This document shows, one piece after another, positions 44,745-54,036 of a stretch of 64,000 nt of DNA (the first letter of the stretch is position 1; each line of letters opens with the position of its first letter). The stretch is from Evansella clarkii (GTDB lineage: Bacteria; Bacillota; Bacilli; Bacillales; Salisediminibacteriaceae). A program made the position numbers and the translations under genes. The DNA lies in NCBI RefSeq assembly GCF_002019695.1, contig NZ_KV917376.1:3438040-3502039 (forward strand), read 5' to 3'. A model generated the notes under the pieces. That model was not told the DNA's origin. It was given only the letters and a program-made list of their open reading frames with translations, and did not search any database.

Positions 44745-45288
44745 TACCCCATCTCCTCATGTAGTAGTTACCTGCCGTTTGCTGGCAGGCTTGCTGCTCA
44801 GCAGGTGTTGCTATGTATCCCTCCTCTTTCTATATTTAAAGGGCCGGACTATGAGTCTATTTTTCAGTGATATCATAAAAATGTCAATAAATTCTGAATT
44901 TAAAGAAATTTGTCGTTTCATTATCCTTTTTACTTTTTCAGGAAAATATATAATGTTTAAGAAATCCATCTATAAAGGATTTTTGTTCGTTCAGGAAGGA
45001 TTTTTCGCCGATTGCTCTGCTTATTACACGACTTATTTCTTTTGCTTAGCTATTCTAATAGAGTAAGTATAAATGTAGCAAAAACAGAATTATGCAGTAA
45101 TCAAATGCCTTTTCTGTTTTATTGTCGCGAGGAACGGCAAACTTGTCGGATTCTTCCTGGAAGAATACAGAAATAGCGAGTATATGCCTACTCAGAAGCC
45201 TGTGAATTGCTGCAAATCTAGTTCATTTGCTCCCCTTTAAAAATAGGGATTTCATCTTTAAAAACATATGTCGAAAAAAATGGTGAAT
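44745..45288. other. Long intergenic region upstream of the protease gene
   Basis: About 540 bp. It begins with a GC-rich inverted stretch (CTGCTGGCAGG / CTGCTCAGCAGG forms near 44771-44806) and continues AT-rich. No gene or known RNA motif was seen. Confidence 0.5.
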
Positions 45289-45322
45289 AAAAAATACGGC
45301 AAGTTCCCTGCCGTATTTTTAT
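45289..45322 (-). terminator. Terminator of prsA
   Basis: AAAAATACGGCA pairs with TGCCGTATTTTT around a short loop, 36 bp beyond the prsA stop; T-runs on both strands. Confidence 0.9.
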
Positions 45323-45357
45323 AAATCTTGCTATTCTGTTTTCATTAAGAATTAAAT

Positions 45358-46281
45358 TTACTCCTCTTCTGGCTCAGTTTCAAAGCTTTCCAGATTAAAA
45401 ATATCTTCCATACCTTCTATAGGGATGTCGGTCACTGCTTCGTCGAGCATATCAGCGATTTTCTTCTGTGCAGCAGATAATTCTACTTTTTCGTCAACGA
45501 GCATTCTCCGGATATCCCCTTTCATTTCATCAAATGACTGGTTAACATCATCCATTTCCTGCTTTTCCAGCACTTTAATGATATGGTAGCCGAATTCAGT
45601 TTCTACCGGGTCACTGATCTCGCCTTCTTCCAGTGAAAAAGCGGCGATCTCAAATGGTTCAACCATCATCCCCGAAGTGAAAAAGCCGAGTTCTCCCCCT
45701 TCTTCTGCATTTGAGCTGTCTATCGAGTGCTCTTTAGCAAGCTCGGCGAAATCTTCCCCGCCATCCAGTTTTTCTTTTATCTCCAGTGCTAGTTCTTCCT
45801 CTTCGACCAGAATATGTGAGGCATTTACCTCGGTTATTAAGCGGGTATACATCTCTTCCATCTCTTCTTCGCTGATTTCAACACCATCAGCTTTTGCTTC
45901 GTCCTGCAGAAGCGCCAAGTGGACCGCTTCCCTGAAAGCTTCTTCATCTTCAAAATTCAGATGACCGAGCCACTGTTCGAAGTCGTCGCCATACTGGTTT
46001 TTATAAAGGTCAACCTCCTGGTCAATCTGTTCTTCTTTAATTTCATATTTTTCATTCAGAACCTGTCTTGTAATGAGATCCTGCAACACTTCTTTTCCAT
46101 GCCGGGACAGCAGCTCTTCATATAATTCTTCCTTGGTGATTGTGCCGGCGGTAGTTTCAACAACTACTTCTGAATCGCCCTCACTTGCACTTGCCGCCTC
46201 AGAGCTTTGCTCCTCATCTGTACATCCTGAAGCAAGGATGGCTGATGCTATTAAAATTCCTGTGAGACCATATTTTTTCAT
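45358..46281 (-). CDS. prsA: PrsA-type foldase lipoprotein (parvulin PPIase)
   Basis: A 307-residue lipoprotein. The signal peptide ends in a lipobox (ILASGC, Cys at 20), so it is anchored on the outer face of the membrane. A parvulin PPIase domain (about 150-240) contains ASHILVEEEELA, FAELAKEHSIDSSNAEEGGELGFF and FGYHIIKVLE, flanked by N- and C-terminal helical parts that form the PrsA chaperone core. PrsA folds exported proteins after Sec passage. Here it lies between two exported proteases, 91 bp after the M6 gene in the same direction. The protein is strongly acidic. Confidence 0.92.
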   Translation of the reverse strand: MKKYGLTGILIASAILASGCTDEEQSSEAASASEGDSEVVVETTAGTITKEELYEELLSRHGKEVLQDLITRQVLNEKYEIKEEQIDQEVDLYKNQYGDDFEQWLGHLNFEDEEAFREAVHLALLQDEAKADGVEISEEEMEEMYTRLITEVNASHILVEEEELALEIKEKLDGGEDFAELAKEHSIDSSNAEEGGELGFFTSGMMVEPFEIAAFSLEEGEISDPVETEFGYHIIKVLEKQEMDDVNQSFDEMKGDIRRMLVDEKVELSAAQKKIADMLDEAVTDIPIEGMEDIFNLESFETEPEEE

Positions 46282-46331
46282 TAGTCATTCACCTTCCTCT
46301 GTTTTCTCTTAAGTGCCCATTCAATATGTAC

Positions 46332-46359
46332 GGAGAACGAACCAGCAGGTTCGTTCTCC
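46332..46359. other. Perfect hairpin between the M6 protease and prsA genes
   Basis: GGAGAACGAACC and GGTTCGTTCTCC form a 12-bp perfect stem with a 4-nt loop, with no T-run on either side. In the likely M6-prsA transcript it would be an intercistronic stem that could protect upstream mRNA from decay. It is not a typical terminator. Confidence 0.7.
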
Positions 46360-46372
46360 ACTGACAAACTAT

Positions 46373-48409
46373 TTATCTTCCATTTCCTTTACCAGGCCCT
46401 GCACGGCGAACTGCTGTATCAGACTGTTCAGGGTCGGTTTCAGACGATGCTGTAAATACCAGGTCATTAGGATTTGGTGTGGAACCTCTTCCTGGTTCTG
46501 GTATTTGAACGTAAACAGGTACGTCTACTGTTTCCCCTGCTTCAACTTCGATAAGGTTATTCAGGAGACGGAGGTCCCATCCGCTTTCAGACTCAACATC
46601 GAGACGGAAAATGTCTGTCTCTTCCCCGGTATTTGTAACCTGGAAAGTATATTCAGCGATTCTTCCTGGCGCTGCATGCTCCACATCTCCGTTCTCTACT
46701 TCAACGCCTCGCTCATATGGTCCAGCTCCATCCATATGGCGGACTGCAACACGATAGGATAGTGCTTCGTCGTCAGCAACAATCTTATCTAGCATATAGA
46801 AATGCAGGCGGTTGTACTCATCCACGTATTCGTTCACTACCCCATCAGCAGTACCAACTTTAAACAGTGCATCGGCAAGCTGCTGGTAGTCTCCAAGAGA
46901 AAGCATTTCAGTTTCTCCGTTAGGTCGCACAAAGTCAACTTCTTCAATGTCTTCCGGATGAGCATCAATTACCCAGATGTTCGGCCATGCTTCGTTGTCT
47001 CTCGTTTTAGCCAGAAGTACGCCGGAATCCATCTGGAAGGAGTCGTATCCTACACGGTCAACAACTTCAATAGTGTAGTTGTTGTACCATCTTTCACCAC
47101 GCTGCATGTCTGCTCTCCAGTCATCCTGCAGGGAATTCCTCGGTGTATGGTCAACCATTTCAATGTTAATGCCATAAATACCGTCGCGTCCGAATTCCTC
47201 GCCAGATGGGACAGCACGAGTAAGTATTTCAGCAAAAACAGGACCTGTTTCTGCCAGTTCATCCCTGTCTACTCTGATGTACTGATCTTCGTCAAGGTAA
47301 CCTTGCTTAATTTTGTTACGAAGCATATGGTGTGACGGAGCTGATGCACCTTCATAGGAAGGAACTGTCCAGCGAGTATGGTTCCCCCCTGGCCCGTTAA
47401 AGGCACCACGGCTCATTAATTCCCATGGACCAGAGTAAGTTCTGGAAACCGGGTCTGCATATGGGTTGTTGTAGTTATCAAGGAGATTCATAATATGTCC
47501 GAATTCATGGGCGAAAACTGCCATTCCGCTCGTTTCCCCTTGTAAAGACATACCTGCAGATATATTTGCACGTGCCCATGGAGCAGCAGCTGCAGCCCAG
47601 GAAGTCCAGGAAACATAACGGGTGTTCGCCCAGTTATTCAGTTCATCTCTGAATTCCTCAGGAGGTCCGAACTCGTCAGTAACATCTTCCGGAGAATCGA
47701 ACATCATTTCCCCAAACTGCTGCCATACGTCTGATTCAGATAAGCCAGCATGGAGAACAAAAACGAAGTCGTAGTCTTCCCCAGAGGCATCTATATCTTC
47801 CTGCGCAGCGGCAACTCCATGATTCATCAGATTATATGTCTGATAACCTGCTGGCATATCGGCTTGCTGTCCCCATTCACCCATTCCATACTGGAAATAA
47901 CGATGGTCCATTTCATATACACCGAAAGCGTCCAGCTCCACGCCCCACTGGCCAAAAGAATTTTCCCGCCAGTAGCCATCAATGGATGTATAATTGTTGA
48001 TTTCCTGCGGTGTATTTAAGTAATCCACCCACCACTGTGGCAGGTCTTCTCTAGGAATTTCTCCAATACCAATTGGGTTACCTCCAGCCTGGGAACCTTC
48101 CGGCTGGCTGATAATGAATTCCTGATCAGGGAAATCTACTAAAATCAAAGCCCCTTTAATATTCAGTTCTGGCTCAATATCCGTATCATGCCAGTCGATC
48201 CCGGGAACCGGGCGGTAATCATCCCATGTCATGTCTCTCGGGAGTACCCAGGATTCTTCATCAATTGGATCAGGAAATTCTGTAAGGCCAGGCTTCCCTG
48301 CAGCTTCGCCGGCATTTGGGTTACCAGGAGGGGATGCGAAAGCAGTGGTAGATGAAAATAATAACAACACACTGGAAAGAAGGACTGCGGATTTCTTTCT
48401 GAGTTTCAT
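46373..48409 (-). CDS. Secreted M6 family metalloprotease (immune inhibitor A-like)
   Basis: A 678-residue exported zinc protease. The signal peptide (about 1-26, ending AFASP) is followed by an M6 catalytic domain with HEFGHIMNLLD near residue 302. A C-terminal beta-sandwich from about 575 has YTFQVTNTGEETDIFRLDV, typical of a CARDB/NPCBM-like extracellular domain. The protein is rich in Asp and Glu. It probably degrades extracellular proteins. GTGGAGG precedes ATG 48409. PrsA, encoded next, may be needed for its folding. Confidence 0.9.
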   Translation of the reverse strand: MKLRKKSAVLLSSVLLLFSSTTAFASPPGNPNAGEAAGKPGLTEFPDPIDEESWVLPRDMTWDDYRPVPGIDWHDTDIEPELNIKGALILVDFPDQEFIISQPEGSQAGGNPIGIGEIPREDLPQWWVDYLNTPQEINNYTSIDGYWRENSFGQWGVELDAFGVYEMDHRYFQYGMGEWGQQADMPAGYQTYNLMNHGVAAAQEDIDASGEDYDFVFVLHAGLSESDVWQQFGEMMFDSPEDVTDEFGPPEEFRDELNNWANTRYVSWTSWAAAAAPWARANISAGMSLQGETSGMAVFAHEFGHIMNLLDNYNNPYADPVSRTYSGPWELMSRGAFNGPGGNHTRWTVPSYEGASAPSHHMLRNKIKQGYLDEDQYIRVDRDELAETGPVFAEILTRAVPSGEEFGRDGIYGINIEMVDHTPRNSLQDDWRADMQRGERWYNNYTIEVVDRVGYDSFQMDSGVLLAKTRDNEAWPNIWVIDAHPEDIEEVDFVRPNGETEMLSLGDYQQLADALFKVGTADGVVNEYVDEYNRLHFYMLDKIVADDEALSYRVAVRHMDGAGPYERGVEVENGDVEHAAPGRIAEYTFQVTNTGEETDIFRLDVESESGWDLRLLNNLIEVEAGETVDVPVYVQIPEPGRGSTPNPNDLVFTASSETDPEQSDTAVRRAGPGKGNGR

Positions 48410-48966
48410 AGAAAACCTCCACTAATTCAGATTTTTTGTCGTACAGCTTTAACCTTCCGGGCAATGCAGTTGATCCCTGTATTCTTATAGGCACTCCTCC
48501 CTGTTTTTCTCACACATTTCGCTGTATTTTACTGGATCAGTTTCATAATAAAACAAATTTTCTGTAAATTTATAAAACTTAAGCAATTGTATAAATAAGT
48601 CTCACACTTCTCAGAGTCAACTTATTTCGACAGGCAAATAAAGAAATGTAATAGGACCATCTATTATATTATGAAAGTATTACTCTTCAATAAGTTACCA
48701 GTCTAAAGTAAAGAAGCTTACTCTAATGCCAATTAATAAAACGATTTTGCAATGTCCGGCTTTTAAAAATTATTTATAGTTTTTGAGCACTATTTTTAAT
48801 GGTGGTGCTTTTGTAATGCATTTTTTGAAAAAACAGGATATATTTACTTCGGATGTCGAAAAGTTTTTTCTCCATTTATGATTATAAAAGATACGATAGA
48901 GAGTATTTATTTAAATTACAGTAATAATTATTTTATAAAAGAGTTTAATCAGGGAGGTTAAACGAC
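48410..48966. other. AT-rich divergent intergenic region
   Basis: About 555 bp between the M6 protease and the acetyltransferase genes. No gene, riboswitch or clear promoter pair is recognised; long A/T runs make unaided promoter calls unsafe. Confidence 0.5.
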
Positions 48967-49398
48967 ATGATCATGCCTGCCACAGAAGAAGAAAAGCAGT
49001 TCATTATTTCAAGAGCAGCAGTCACAGCAAAGGAAAGTACGGGATCGGCCATGGAAATCAGCCAGGAAAAAGCAGAAGGCCTGTTAGAGGCAGCATTATA
49101 CAGCGGCGCCTCCTTTTATGTCACGAGAGGGGATGTTGGTCAATTGACCGGGTGGATTCTTCTTGGAAAACAAATGGATTTTATTACTGGCAAACCGGTG
49201 GGTTTTATGTTTGAACTTTATGTACTCCCTCCCTATCGCAAAAAGGGATTAGGTAAATTACTTATTCAGGAAGGTGTGAGCATTCTGAAGGCCCGGGGGT
49301 ACGAGGAAGTCCGCTTCAATGTATATACAGCTAATCCGGCGAAAGAAATGTACAGCAGACTCGGGTTCAAGGAACTTCAGACCATTATGTATATTTAA
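48967..49398 (+). CDS. GNAT family N-acetyltransferase
   Basis: A 143-residue acetyltransferase. The acetyl-CoA loop RKKGLGKLLIQEG is near residue 98, preceded by FMFELYVLPPYR and followed by the conserved VYTANPAKEMYSRLGFKEL. It has one GNAT domain and no other part. Substrate unknown. GGGAGGTT precedes ATG 48967. A terminator follows and the gene stands alone. Confidence 0.88.
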   Translation: MIMPATEEEKQFIISRAAVTAKESTGSAMEISQEKAEGLLEAALYSGASFYVTRGDVGQLTGWILLGKQMDFITGKPVGFMFELYVLPPYRKKGLGKLLIQEGVSILKARGYEEVRFNVYTANPAKEMYSRLGFKELQTIMYI

Positions 49399-49402
49399 CA
49401 TC

Positions 49403-49446
49403 AAAAAAAAGGATGGCGGCCTGTTACTGTTGCCGCCATCATTTTT
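49403..49446. terminator. Bidirectional terminator after the acetyltransferase
   Basis: GATGGCGGC pairs with GCCGCCATC around an 11-nt loop; ATTTTT follows on the plus strand and T-runs on the minus strand. It serves the convergent acetyltransferase and methyltransferase genes. Confidence 0.88.
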
Positions 49447-49468
49447 AGTTATATCACCTTATTATAAT

Positions 49469-50032
49469 TTATTTGCTTGCTTCATAGATTCTCATCGGGG
49501 GCAGATTTCTGAAGAAGTACTGATCGTGTACATTGGCAAAATGCTTTTCAAGATACTTTTTCAGGTGCTCATCCTTCTGGTAAAACGTCTGGTATGGGAG
49601 GAATTTTCCTTTTTCTTTTAATACCAGGCTTGTATTTTTCACAACCTTGTCTCTTAATTCAGGAGTAAGGAATGAAAACGGAATGCCAGATAACACATAA
49701 TCCGCTTTCCCGTCTGCATATTTCCGGGTAATTTCCTCCACCTCTTCGGCACTTCCGTGATGCACGATCAGTCGTTCATCCGTTATATTTTCATTTAAAT
49801 ACTGGACAAAGTTTTCATTTAATTCGATAGCGATAATGAGTGAATCATGCGTGATCCGTTCAAGCAGATAGTTCGTGAAAACCCCGGTTGCCGGTCCGTA
49901 CTCCACGATGACAACTCTGTTATCCAGGTTCATCCTCCCGCAAATTTCCTGTACTCCTTTTTTAGAAGTCGGGGTAATAGAAGCGATATTTTTGTCCCGG
50001 ATTATATTTTTTACATACTCTTTTGTACTCAT
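49469..50032 (-). CDS. SAM-dependent methyltransferase (rRNA adenine/phospholipid methyltransferase-like)
   Basis: A 187-residue Rossmann methyltransferase with motif [19 protein letters not shown] near residue 40 and a motif IV-like [11 protein letters not shown] near 120. The sequence resembles the small RrmA/PmtA-like group in which some members methylate phospholipids and others RNA; the substrate is not determined. The frame is open to 50179, but ATG 50032 has AAAGGAG directly upstream. It is divergent from the ykuD gene. Confidence 0.82.
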   Translation of the reverse strand: MSTKEYVKNIIRDKNIASITPTSKKGVQEICGRMNLDNRVVIVEYGPATGVFTNYLLERITHDSLIIAIELNENFVQYLNENITDERLIVHHGSAEEVEEITRKYADGKADYVLSGIPFSFLTPELRDKVVKNTSLVLKEKGKFLPYQTFYQKDEHLKKYLEKHFANVHDQYFFRNLPPMRIYEASK

Positions 50033-50195
50033 CCTTACACTCCTTTTTTTCCTGTACTTAGCAGCGAGATATATTTTCCCCTTTCCGAAGGGATTTAAGC
50101 GCTTATTTGAAAAATGCCTTATAAAATATGCCCTCTTTGAAACTTTGTTGCATACACTGGTCTTAAACCTATTTTCCATCTGGAGGAGTGCTCTT

Positions 50196-50690
50196 ATGAT
50201 TCACATTGTGAAAGCCGGTGAAACACTTAATCAGATTTCCAGGGATTTTCGAACTCCCTTAGATGCCATTTTAAATGCAAACCCGGGCTTTAATCCTGAT
50301 ATGATTTTTCCGGGACAGGCAATTCTCATACCTGGTTTCCCCTCCCCTGAAACAATTCCCTATAAAATTGATGTGTCTATTACTGAGAGGCGGCTCAATT
50401 TGTTCCTCAATAACGTTATTATCAAACAATATCCAATTGCAGTCGGGAGAATTCTCCACGAAACCCCGATAGGGAATTTTATTATTATTAATAAAGCGCC
50501 AAACCCGGGAGGCCCGTACGGCACAATGTGGATGAGCTTGTCAAAGCAGCATTATGGAATTCATGGTACAAACGACCCGAGTTCTATCGGCCAGGCAGTG
50601 TCCAGGGGCTGTATTCGTATGTTCAATCATGATGTGGAAGAATTAGCAAGCATTGTCCCGATTGGCACTGGTGTGATGATTCATCCGTAA
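50196..50690 (+). CDS. ykuD: L,D-transpeptidase with LysM domain
   Basis: A 164-residue protein, the same length as B. subtilis YkuD and similar along its whole length. The N-terminal LysM (about 2-48, [16 protein letters not shown]) binds peptidoglycan, and the YkuD domain (about 55-163) has the His in [11 protein letters not shown] and catalytic Cys139 in AVSRGCIRM. It forms 3-3 cross-links in peptidoglycan, often in spore or stationary-phase wall. No signal peptide is seen, as in YkuD. A longer frame upstream (from 49875) is ruled out by the TGGAGGAG site at ATG 50196. Confidence 0.95.
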   Translation: MIHIVKAGETLNQISRDFRTPLDAILNANPGFNPDMIFPGQAILIPGFPSPETIPYKIDVSITERRLNLFLNNVIIKQYPIAVGRILHETPIGNFIIINKAPNPGGPYGTMWMSLSKQHYGIHGTNDPSSIGQAVSRGCIRMFNHDVEELASIVPIGTGVMIHP

Positions 50691-50884
50691 TAGTCCAGTT
50701 AATTTGAAAAGAAGGTGTAGCATCCAGCCCCTGTCAGGAGAATAAATAGCAAGATAATAATACTTGTGGTAAAGTTTAAGAAGTTGATAATATCTTCCAA
50801 AACACTACTAACAGCAGTCACAGACCAAAAAGATTAGCCTGTGTAAATGAAATACTATTTCTATTATAAGCAGGAGGAATTAAT

Positions 50885-51376
50885 ATGACAAATAGTGAAA
50901 AAAGCGAAAGCCAGGAACTGATCGAACTAAAAGAGAGAAATAAACAATATCAAAATGAAATCTATGAATTATCAACACCTATTATTCCCTCAATTGTTCC
51001 TAACACCATTCTCGTCCCATTAATGGGTAAACTTACAAGTGAGCGACTTGAACACATCCAGGAAAAGCTAGTTAATAACATTCATAAACAATCAGCTGAT
51101 ACAGTGTTAATCGACTTTACCGGGATTAGCTCCTATGGCGTTGAAGAAAATATGGAATACGATTTTTTAATGGGTCAGATACATAACTTAGTAGATTCTC
51201 TTCGATTAATGGGCGCAGAAACGCTGTTTGTAGGATTGTCTCCGAAATTAGTTCAGAAACTCGTTTCTTCTAATGTGAGAGGGTTGACAGAACTCAATGC
51301 TCATGCGACCTTCCGTACTGGCCTGCAGTATCTTCTAGACAAAAAAGGCCTGGAAATCCGGGAAAAAACAAAATAA
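50885..51376 (+). CDS. STAS domain protein, RsbR-like
   Basis: A 163-residue protein consisting of a short coiled N-terminus (1-28) and a STAS domain of RsbR/stressosome type (LSTPIIPSIVPNTILVPLMGKL, then VLIDFTGISSYGVE). The position where RsbR proteins carry the phosphorylated Thr (in D-x-TG-x-x-x-x-DT) is here GISSYGVEE, so the usual site is changed. It has no N-terminal sensor domain. It may be a minor stressosome component; this is inference. GGAGG precedes ATG 50885 and there is no kinase gene next to it. Confidence 0.8.
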   Translation: MTNSEKSESQELIELKERNKQYQNEIYELSTPIIPSIVPNTILVPLMGKLTSERLEHIQEKLVNNIHKQSADTVLIDFTGISSYGVEENMEYDFLMGQIHNLVDSLRLMGAETLFVGLSPKLVQKLVSSNVRGLTELNAHATFRTGLQYLLDKKGLEIREKTK

Positions 51377-51484
51377 TTTTTTGAGAATGGACTGGCTGTG
51401 TGTTTATTTGCGGCCGGTTTTTTTGTTTTTATAACCCGAACTTAGAGAATATGCCCGGGATCGGTATCAGGAGATCGTCTTGCA

Positions 51485-51900
51485 TGCCCGCTCCAGGAAA
51501 AATTGATGGCGAGCGGTAACGTGAGGGCGTCTCACATGCCCGCTTGAGGAGAAATTGAAGGCAAGCGGTAACGTGAGATCGTCTCGCATGCCCGCTTGAG
51601 GAAAAATTGATGGCAAGCGGTAACGTGAGAGCATCTCGCATACCCGCTTGAGTGAAAATTGATAACAAGCGGTAACGTGAGAGCATCTCGCATGCCCGCT
51701 CCAGGAAAAATTGAAGGCAAGCGGTAACGTGAGAGCATCTCGCATGCCCGCTCGAGGGAAAATTGATGGCAAGCGGTAACGTGAGAGCATCTCGCATGCC
51801 CGCTCCAGGAAAAATTGAAGGCAAGCGGTAACGTGAGAGCGTCTCGCATGCCCGCTTGAGGAAAAAATGATAGTAAGCGGTAACGCAAGATCGTCTCACA
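51485..51900. repeat. Minisatellite: eight 52-bp hairpin-forming units
   Basis: Eight direct units of exactly 52 bp start at 51485, 51537, 51589, 51641, 51693, 51745, 51797 and 51849. Each unit runs from TGCCCGCT through an AAAAATTGA stretch and GCAAGCGGTAACGTGAG to ATCTCGCA. Two nested inverted repeats occur per unit: AGCGG/CCGCT across the unit boundary and GTGAGA/TCTCRC inside. Variable positions are concentrated in the TTGAGGAAAAAT part. Since 52 is not a multiple of three, all three minus frames stay open through it, which yields look-alike but false proteins. Confidence 0.93.
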
Positions 51901-52345
51901 TACCGAACTAACGAAAAAGTTTTCGCCACCTCCCCCACCTCCTCAAACTCCTCTAAACAGAGCCTTCTTAACTATTAATCAGACAGATAGCACGTGAAAA
52001 TCCTCCCCATTTTTTATAAAAAAACTTTCAAAATATCCACCACTCTTCAAGTCCAACCTAAAACACCCTCTTCAACACTTGGTGTATCAACATTTAATGT
52101 GATTTTAAATTTTCTATATTTTCAAGCCATTATGAAGCATTAGAGAGCATAAGTCCACATAACCGAGGAATAAGCTATATTTTTATGACAAAGTCCTCTT
52201 GACATGAAATAAATATGCTAAATAGAAAAATATATCAATATACTGAATTTGTGGAAAATTGTCGAAACCACTAACCTAGTAAACATGTGACAAAACAAAA
52301 TGTTTTCTTAATAACCAGACAGAAAACAACCAGGAGGATATGAAT
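51901..52345. other. Upstream region of the ABC transporter operon
   Basis: About 445 bp. A TTGACA at 52199-52204 is followed by a poor -10 (TAGAAA at 18 bp spacing), so the promoter is only tentative. A CT-rich stretch lies near 51925-51965. No riboswitch or T-box was recognised. Confidence 0.5.
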
Positions 52346-53206
52346 TTGAAGAAATTTAAAGTAAGAAATTCAGCGAAAGTAACAAAAAAGGTTGCTCCAT
52401 TTTTAGCAGCTTCTGCATTGCTGGTAATGGCCGGCTGTGGAGAAGGTGAAGAAACGCAGGCAGACAACACTGACTCTCAGGGAGAAAATAATGAAGCCGA
52501 GGAGAATGACAGCGAAGCTTCACAAGGAGATGCAGAGGAAATCAGTGTGGCCGTAGTACAGGACTACCCGCCATTCGAATACATGGAAGACGGTGAATTA
52601 ACTGGCTTTGATGTAGATATAATTGAAGCGATTGCAGAGGATCAGAACCTGGAAGTTAACTGGGAGATTATGAGATTTGACGCGATCATCCCTGCACTGC
52701 AGGCAGACCAGATGGATGCAGCGGTTTCCGCGATTTCTATCCGTGAAGACCGTGCAGAAGTAGTAGATTTCAGTCAGCCGTACTTCGAATCCGGACTTTC
52801 ACTTGTTGTGCCTGTGGACAGCGAGATTAACAGCCTTGATGATTTAGAAGGCGCTACGATCGTTGCGAAACAAGGTACTTCCGGTCTGGAGAAAGCTAAT
52901 GAACTAGCTGAAGAGTATAACGGGGAAGTCACTACTTTCCAGGAAGATGCCATGATGTACATGGAGATCATTTCCGGGAACGCTGATGCGGTAATCAATG
53001 ACTACCCAAGTGCTGCATATAAAATCGTTACTGACGGAGATGAGTCTGATATCCGTATCGTTGGCGACAGACTTACTGGTGAAGATTACGGAATTGTAGT
53101 CTCTAAAGGCTCAGACGGCCTGGTGGAAAAAATGGATGCCGGGCTTGATTCCCTGTTTGAATCAGGTAAATATGATGAAATTTATGATCAGTATTTTGGT
53201 GAATAA
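52346..53206 (+). CDS. Amino-acid ABC transporter substrate-binding lipoprotein
   Basis: A 286-residue lipoprotein of the polar amino-acid (family 3) type. A lipobox VMAGC follows the hydrophobic part, then an acidic linker, then the binding domain with DYPPFEYMEDGELTGFDVDI, MRFDAIIPALQADQMDAAV and AISIREDRAEVVDFSQPYF. It captures glutamine, glutamate, cystine or a similar substrate outside the cell. Two starts compete: ATG 52340 is only 2 nt from AGGAGG, so TTG 52346 with 8 nt spacing is preferred. A terminator-like attenuator separates it from the permease gene. Confidence 0.9.
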   Translation: MKKFKVRNSAKVTKKVAPFLAASALLVMAGCGEGEETQADNTDSQGENNEAEENDSEASQGDAEEISVAVVQDYPPFEYMEDGELTGFDVDIIEAIAEDQNLEVNWEIMRFDAIIPALQADQMDAAVSAISIREDRAEVVDFSQPYFESGLSLVVPVDSEINSLDDLEGATIVAKQGTSGLEKANELAEEYNGEVTTFQEDAMMYMEIISGNADAVINDYPSAAYKIVTDGDESDIRIVGDRLTGEDYGIVVSKGSDGLVEKMDAGLDSLFESGKYDEIYDQYFGE

Positions 53207-53308
53207 GTTTAAGTGATTTGCAGGAAGGGATTATTCGGGAGACAGAGGCTGCCTTATCGCAGCCCCTTCCCCCATTCCTTTCGGGTAATTAATCTAGCTT
53301 TTTTGCCC

Positions 53309-53357
53309 AAAAAAGGTGTGACTGATCCACTCTCTGGAATCCGGTCATACCTTTTTT
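53309..53357 (+). terminator. Intercistronic attenuator between binding-protein and permease genes
   Basis: AAAAAAGGTGTGAC pairs with GTCATACCTTTTTT (one mismatch), followed by a T-run. A partial terminator here would give more binding protein than membrane components, a common arrangement in such operons. Confidence 0.85.
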
Positions 53358-53382
53358 ATGTAAAAACAAGGAGGAGTCAACC

Positions 53383-54036
53383 ATCGATACCATTAACGTT
53401 ATGCTTGATGCTATGCCAGTCCTGTTAAAAGGACTGCAGATGACAGTTTTAATTACAATAATTTCACTGGCAATTGCTTTAGTAATCGGTCTTGTTTTCG
53501 GGCTTTTCAGTATTTCAAAAAACAAGCTGCTCCGCGGCATATCCACTGTGTATGTAAACATCATTCGCGGAACACCTATTTTAGTTCAGATCCTATATAT
53601 ATATATCGGTATCCCCGCAGTAACTGATATTCGTTTTTCTGCTTTTACAGCAGGTATAATTGTAATCAGTATAAATGCCGGAGCCTATCTCGTGGAAATT
53701 TTCCGGGCTGGTATTAATTCAATAGACAAAGGGCAAATGGAAGCTGGACGAACACTCGGTTTTTCATACGGAGAAACAATGCGGATCATCATTCTGCCAC
53801 AGGCCGTAAAACGAATGCTACCTGCTTTTGTTAACCAGTTTATCGTCAGCATTAAGGACACTTCCCTTCTGTCAGTGATAGGGATTGCCGAGCTGACCAT
53901 GTCAGGACAGTCTATTTACTCAGCGAATTTCCGCGCATTTGAAATCCTGACTGTCGTAGGAATTCTGTATTTTATAATAATCTACGCCCTCACACTCGTG
54001 TCCCGCTGGCTTGAAAGGAGAATGGATGTCTCATGA
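53383..54036 (+). CDS. Amino-acid ABC transporter permease with probable ATC start
   Basis: A permease of the HisMQ type, about 217 residues, with five membrane segments. The EAA loop reads [29 protein letters not shown] near residue 120 and contacts the ATPase. The first ATG (53401) has no ribosome-binding site. A good AAGGAGG lies 8 nt before an in-frame ATC at 53383, which would give [17 protein letters not shown]; a Met in that place is usual in such proteins. So either ATC is the start or the codon has mutated. The stop overlaps the ATPase start by 4 bases. Confidence 0.88.
   Translation: MDTINVMLDAMPVLLKGLQMTVLITIISLAIALVIGLVFGLFSISKNKLLRGISTVYVNIIRGTPILVQILYIYIGIPAVTDIRFSAFTAGIIVISINAGAYLVEIFRAGINSIDKGQMEAGRTLGFSYGETMRIIILPQAVKRMLPAFVNQFIVSIKDTSLLSVIGIAELTMSGQSIYSANFRAFEILTVVGILYFIIIYALTLVSRWLERRMDVS

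Noticed and set aside
44713-45066. 117-residue plus-strand frame upstream of the Vpr-like gene
   Set aside because: Antisense to the protease start, no ribosome-binding site, composition typical of AT-rich noncoding DNA.
45269-45275. TGTCGAA (Spo0A-box-like) sites at 45269, 48854 and 52260
   Set aside because: A 7-mer is expected several times by chance in 64 kb on two strands, and none sits at a clear promoter.
51485-51900. Possible CRISPR array
   Set aside because: Units are contiguous 52-bp direct repeats without unique spacers, and no cas genes are present.
51429-51938. Three overlapping minus-strand open frames through the 52-bp repeat
   Set aside because: The repeat is not a multiple of three and lacks stops, so every frame is open; no ribosome-binding sites and the three 'proteins' are shifted copies of one another.
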